From: Hydrogenothermus sp.
GTDB lineage: Bacteria; Aquificota; Aquificia; Aquificales; Hydrogenothermaceae
Length of the DNA: 7,494 nt
Direction of reading: 5' to 3'
Assembly (NCBI GenBank): GCA_003978675.1
Contig: QNYP01000162.1
Span: forward strand, 1-7,494
Part shown: positions 6,583 through 7,494 of the stretch, one piece after another
Layout of the letters: the number at the start of each line of letters is the position of its first letter
How positions within the stretch are numbered: position 1 is the first letter of the stretch
Position numbers and translations under genes: made by a program
The notes under the pieces: generated by a model
Seen by the model: only the letters and a program-made list of their open reading frames with translations
The model's database searches: none
What the model was told of the DNA's origin: nothing

Positions 6583-7377
6583 TTACTTTGTTTCTAGAAT
6601 GAAAAAATCTGCTCTTCTATTTGTAAATCTATTAAGGTCTGTTTTGTTGTTAAATAAAAAGTCTTTTTTCCCTTTCCCAATAATTTCTATTCTTTTTGGG
6701 GATATCCCAAATTTTACTAAAGCCTCTTTTACTGCTTTAGCTCTTTTTAAAGCTAATATTTTATTATATTTTTCTGAACCTACATTATCTGTATATCCTA
6801 CAATTTTAACTTTTAAATTAGGATGAGTCTTTAGATATTTGGATATAACATTTAAATATGGCATATATTCTTTTTTAATTTCAGCTTTATTAAACTCAAA
6901 ATGAATTCTAGCTTGTGTTAAAAGAGGCTGAAATCCTTTAGGTTTTGTTTTTTCTACTTTTTTTTCTATTTTTTTAGCTTCCTCTTTTTTTGTTTCTTTT
7001 TCTAGTTTTGCAACTTTTTTAGGGTAATCAGGGACATAAGGATTTGTTCCATTTTTTACTTCCTGATAACAAGGAACTCCGTCTCCATCTACATCACTGA
7101 AAATTTTTCTTTCAGCTTCAGTTAAGGCAATTTTTGCTTTGTTTTTATATATAAGCTGGTCTACTTTACTTATAGGAATAACCTTTATTTCTCCTTCTTC
7201 CTTGTCATATGTTTTAAAACCTTTGTATGAACCTATGTAGGCTTCTGCCATACCTATTTCTTCAGGAGCACATATATATCCACCTAAACTTTTTAATTCA
7301 TTTAGTTTAGCTTCTAACGACTGTGCATAGCTCACATAAACTATAAATCCTAAACCTAAAACTGCCCATTTTTTCAT
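6583..7377 (-). CDS. OmpA-family peptidoglycan-binding protein with TSP3/EF-hand-like loop
   Basis: This is a secreted protein expected to anchor to peptidoglycan in the periplasm. A Sec signal peptide is visible (about 1-18, cleavage after SYA); there is no lipobox. The N-terminal part (19-90) is not recognised and has Cys36. Residues 95-106 (DVDGDGVPCYQE) form a 12-residue calcium-loop pattern, followed by VKNGTNPYVPD, which matches bacterial thrombospondin type 3 repeats. A charged Lys/Glu-rich linker (about 119-147) leads to the OmpA C-terminal domain (about 154-262). That domain has IHFEFNKAEI, GYTDNVGS with Asp197, an RA motif near 212-214, and NRRADFF (253-259), whose Asp and Arg are the usual diaminopimelate ligands. 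There is no beta-barrel domain, so it is not OmpA itself. A strong GGGGGAG with 7-base spacing and an ATGA overlap with the upstream gene support the start. Confidence 0.93.
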   Translation of the reverse strand: MKKWAVLGLGFIVYVSYAQSLEAKLNELKSLGGYICAPEEIGMAEAYIGSYKGFKTYDKEEGEIKVIPISKVDQLIYKNKAKIALTEAERKIFSDVDGDGVPCYQEVKNGTNPYVPDYPKKVAKLEKETKKEEAKKIEKKVEKTKPKGFQPLLTQARIHFEFNKAEIKKEYMPYLNVISKYLKTHPNLKVKIVGYTDNVGSEKYNKILALKRAKAVKEALVKFGISPKRIEIIGKGKKDFLFNNKTDLNRFTNRRADFFILETK

Positions 7378-7494
7378 TTAATTTCTCCCCCAGAGTTTAT
7401 TACAGCTAATGCTTTTAGTGCCCAGTCTATTGCTTTTAGTGATGCCTCTTTACCAGCTTCTATATTTAGTTTAGAAGTTTCGTTTTTAGCTATT
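7374..7494 (-). CDS. C-terminal 39 residues of an unidentified protein (runs off the right edge)
   Basis: An open - strand frame enters from the right edge and ends in TGA at 7374-7376, overlapping the OmpA-family ATG as ATGA. The visible tail is 39 residues, mildly amphipathic and helix-like (KEASLKAIDWALKALAVINS), ending GGEIK. I do not recognise the family from this fragment. The ATGA overlap, the Shine-Dalgarno of the next gene inside its coding sequence and the codon use like its neighbours make it a real gene and the first visible member of the operon. Confidence 0.75.
   Translation of the reverse strand, partial: IAKNETSKLNIEAGKEASLKAIDWALKALAVINSGGEIK
7385..7391 (-). promoter_or_regulatory. 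Strong ribosome binding site of the OmpA-family gene
   Basis: On the - strand GGGGGAG lies 7 bases before the ATG, inside the last codons of the upstream gene. It fixes the start of the OmpA-family protein and suggests that it is well translated. Confidence 0.75.

Noticed and set aside
6599..6826. Open frame of 75 residues on the + strand
   Set aside because: It lies antisense within the well-supported OmpA C-terminal domain, has no recognisable motif or good ribosome binding site, and is a shadow of the real gene.
6583..7377. Pal lipoprotein of the Tol-Pal system
   Set aside because: The signal peptide has no lipobox cysteine, an extra N-terminal domain and TSP3 loop are present, and no tol genes are adjacent.

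Overview
The window is AT-rich and gene-dense, with proteins rich in Lys, Ile and Glu. It carries one clean two-gene unit on the + strand (MCP, bioA) and one tight six-gene unit on the - strand. Gene content (dCache-type chemoreceptor, BioA, CinA, SpoIVFB-like M50/CBS protease, DUF2227 protein, OmpA protein, CcmI-like lipoprotein) and composition suggest a didermic, motile, probably thermophilic bacterium. A member of the Aquificota, Hydrogenothermaceae (Sulfurihydrogenibium-like), is my best guess. That placement is inferred from composition and gene style, not from a search.

Left part, + strand. Bases 1-74 are an inverted copy (73 of 74 bases, the first 66 perfect) of bases 286-359, which lie inside the chemoreceptor gene. 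This abuts the ribosome binding site of that gene. The 650-residue chemoreceptor (79-2031) is followed after 8 bases by bioA (2040-3401), whose Shine-Dalgarno overlaps the MCP stop codon. A GC-rich hairpin followed by a T-rich tract at 3423-3470 is a probable terminator for the bioA transcript. It lies wholly inside the 3' end of the convergent cinA gene.

Right part, - strand, in transcription order: the 3' tail of an unidentified gene entering from the right edge; an OmpA-family protein with a TSP3/EF-hand-like loop; a DUF2227 membrane protein; a site-2 protease of the M50 family with a C-terminal CBS region; a small lipoprotein resembling the periplasmic C-terminal domain of the cytochrome c maturation protein CcmI; and a CinA-like protein. 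Junctions are ATGA overlaps (three of them) or gaps of 2 and 10 bases, so these genes are very likely one translationally coupled operon. Five of the products are predicted to be envelope or membrane proteins, or are of unknown location; only CinA is clearly cytoplasmic.

The points most worth checking are the inverted duplication at the left edge (probable fold-back chimera, or a real rearrangement), the stand-alone CcmI-like lipoprotein, the CinA whose N-terminal catalytic motifs are degraded while the C-terminal NMN deamidase domain is intact, and the terminator nested in the opposing coding sequence. I see no tRNA, rRNA, CRISPR array or insertion sequence, and no gene-free stretch longer than about 80 bases. 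Nothing here clearly amounts to an undescribed system.
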